Source: JBFGWM01 sp041588495 (GTDB lineage Bacteria; Pseudomonadota; Gammaproteobacteria; Pseudomonadales; JBFGWM01). From it: a stretch of DNA of 5,975 nucleotides. Under the pieces are notes generated by a model, which had not been told where the DNA came from, searched no databases, and saw only the letters and a program-made list of their open reading frames with translations. Position numbers and translations under genes: made by a program. Position 1 is the first letter of the stretch. Each line of letters opens with the position of its first letter. Where the stretch lies: NCBI GenBank assembly GCA_041588495.1, contig JBFGWM010000176.1, forward strand, positions 1-5,975, given 5' to 3'. Below are positions 5,195 through 5,975 of this stretch, piece by piece.

Positions 5195-5975
5195 TCGGCG
5201 CACAGGAAAACCCGGTCACCGCGCTGCAGAGCGAAGCGCTCGCGCGCGGAATCACCCGCCACTGCCAGTTCCAGCAACCCGTCGCTGTTGATCAGCGCGA
5301 CACGGGCTGTGCCTCCCTGCGCGGCGTAGTGGGTGACGAAGGCCCACGACTGCGCCCGGCATTCCACCCGGAATGCGCTGCCGGCGAACATCGCCACCTG
5401 CTCCGGTCCCAGGTTGGTGATCGCGTTCCCGAAGCGGTCGAACGTGAGAATCTCGCCGGCCAGGCCGTTCTCCTCCAGGACCGGTGCCGGCTCCGGCGCC
5501 GGTTCGTAGTGGATGCTGCGGATGCCCATCTCCGCCGCTTCGATCCCGTTGGCAACACAGGCTGCGGCCGGCGCGAACACCGCCAGGCCGTCAAAGGAAC
5601 GGTGCGCGCTCCACCAGCGGGTCTCGCGGTGCAGGTGCCACACCGCGTCCGGGGGACGATGCCGCCAGGCACGGGCGAAGACCCCGTTGTCGGGCCCGAT
5701 GAACCATTGGCCGTCGCGCTCCGCGAGCAGGGCGGGCCGCTCCGAGCCGACGCCCGGATCGATCACCGCCACGTGGATGCTGCCGGACGGGAACTGCGGA
5801 CAGGCGCGGGCCAGGCACCAGGCCGCGCCTTCCACGTCCTGCGCGTCGATGTCGTGGCTGATGTCGATGATGCGCACCTGTGGCGCGAGGGTCAGCAGGC
5901 GTCCCTTCATGGCGCCGACATAGCCGTCGCGGGTGCCGAAGTCGGTGGTCAGCGTGACCAGGGCGCGATCGCTCA
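5179..5975 (-). CDS. SAM hydroxide adenosyltransferase (DUF62/SAM hydrolase) family protein, start codon cut by window edge
   Basis: The frame is open to the window end. The last two visible bases on the minus strand are TG, followed by codons for SDRALVTLTTDFGTRDGYVGAM. The start codon is therefore most likely an NTG with its first base at 5976, giving about 265 residues, normal for the family; ATG 5910 is internal because the conserved TTDFG strand lies upstream of it. Numbered from that start, landmarks are TTDFGTRDGY (10-19), DISHDID (37-43), VIDPGVGSERP (71-81), IGPDNGVF (93-100), FDRFGNAITNL (179-189) and a C-terminal SDGLLELAV (231-239). Known for the family: SAM plus water gives adenosine and methionine, using an Asp-Arg-His triad. 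Asp73 and Arg80 are present, but the expected FHGRD-type motif reads FDGLA (128-132), with Asp129 (codon 5590-5592) at the His position. Activity is therefore uncertain. The gene is convergent with the sensory cluster and probably unrelated to it. Confidence 0.9.
   Translation of the reverse strand, partial: SDRALVTLTTDFGTRDGYVGAMKGRLLTLAPQVRIIDISHDIDAQDVEGAAWCLARACPQFPSGSIHVAVIDPGVGSERPALLAERDGQWFIGPDNGVFARAWRHRPPDAVWHLHRETRWWSAHRSFDGLAVFAPAAACVANGIEAAEMGIRSIHYEPAPEPAPVLEENGLAGEILTFDRFGNAITNLGPEQVAMFAGSAFRVECRAQSWAFVTHYAAQGGTARVALINSDGLLELAVAGDSARERFALQRGDRVFLCAEPGGT

Noticed and set aside
5908..5910. ATG at 5910 (minus strand) as the start of the SAM hydrolase gene
   Set aside because: The conserved TTDFGTRDGYVGAM segment is encoded upstream in the same frame, so this Met is about residue 23; the real start is probably an NTG straddling the window end.

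Overview
The window is GC-rich (roughly 63-66% by eye) and densely coding. The gene families and codon use suggest a motile, Gram-negative Pseudomonadota, most likely a gammaproteobacterium; this is inference from protein style, and no rRNA or other marker gene is present. I see no mobile element, CRISPR array, tRNA or rRNA, and no gene-free stretch longer than about 80 bases.

Layout. (1) Positions 1-462 (+): the C-terminal end of an RND/MMPL-type membrane exporter that begins outside the window. (2) Positions 542-2770 (+): a 742-residue membrane-bound hybrid sensor histidine kinase with order TM region - HisKA - HATPase - receiver 1 - receiver 2. (3) Positions 2850-4358 (+): a 502-residue methyl-accepting chemotaxis protein with a periplasmic sensor domain of about 120 residues. 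(4) Positions 4389-5159 (+): a secreted periplasmic solute-binding protein of the amino-acid-binding type, with no permease or ATPase gene beside it. (5) Positions 5179-5975 (-): a convergent SAM hydroxide adenosyltransferase (DUF62) family gene. Its start codon appears to lie with its first base just past the window edge.

Genes 2-4 share a strand and look like a sensory module. The binding protein may deliver a ligand to the chemoreceptor, and a hybrid kinase is encoded upstream. The 30-bp gap between genes 3 and 4 suggests co-transcription. The 79-bp gap before gene 3 carries its own possible -10 box, so gene 2 may be a separate unit. A strong hairpin between the two convergent genes probably ends transcription there; the stop codon of the SAM gene sits in its loop.

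The main surprise is that three proteins keep their folds but have changed key residues. The kinase has Leu where the phospho-accepting His should be, and its first receiver has Asn in place of the phospho-accepting Asp, while its ATP-binding motifs and second receiver look intact. The binding protein lacks the usual ligand-carboxylate Arg. The SAM hydrolase has Asp where the catalytic His of the Asp-Arg-His triad is expected. The kinase is the strongest case, because two independent phosphorylation sites are lost while the second receiver is preserved.
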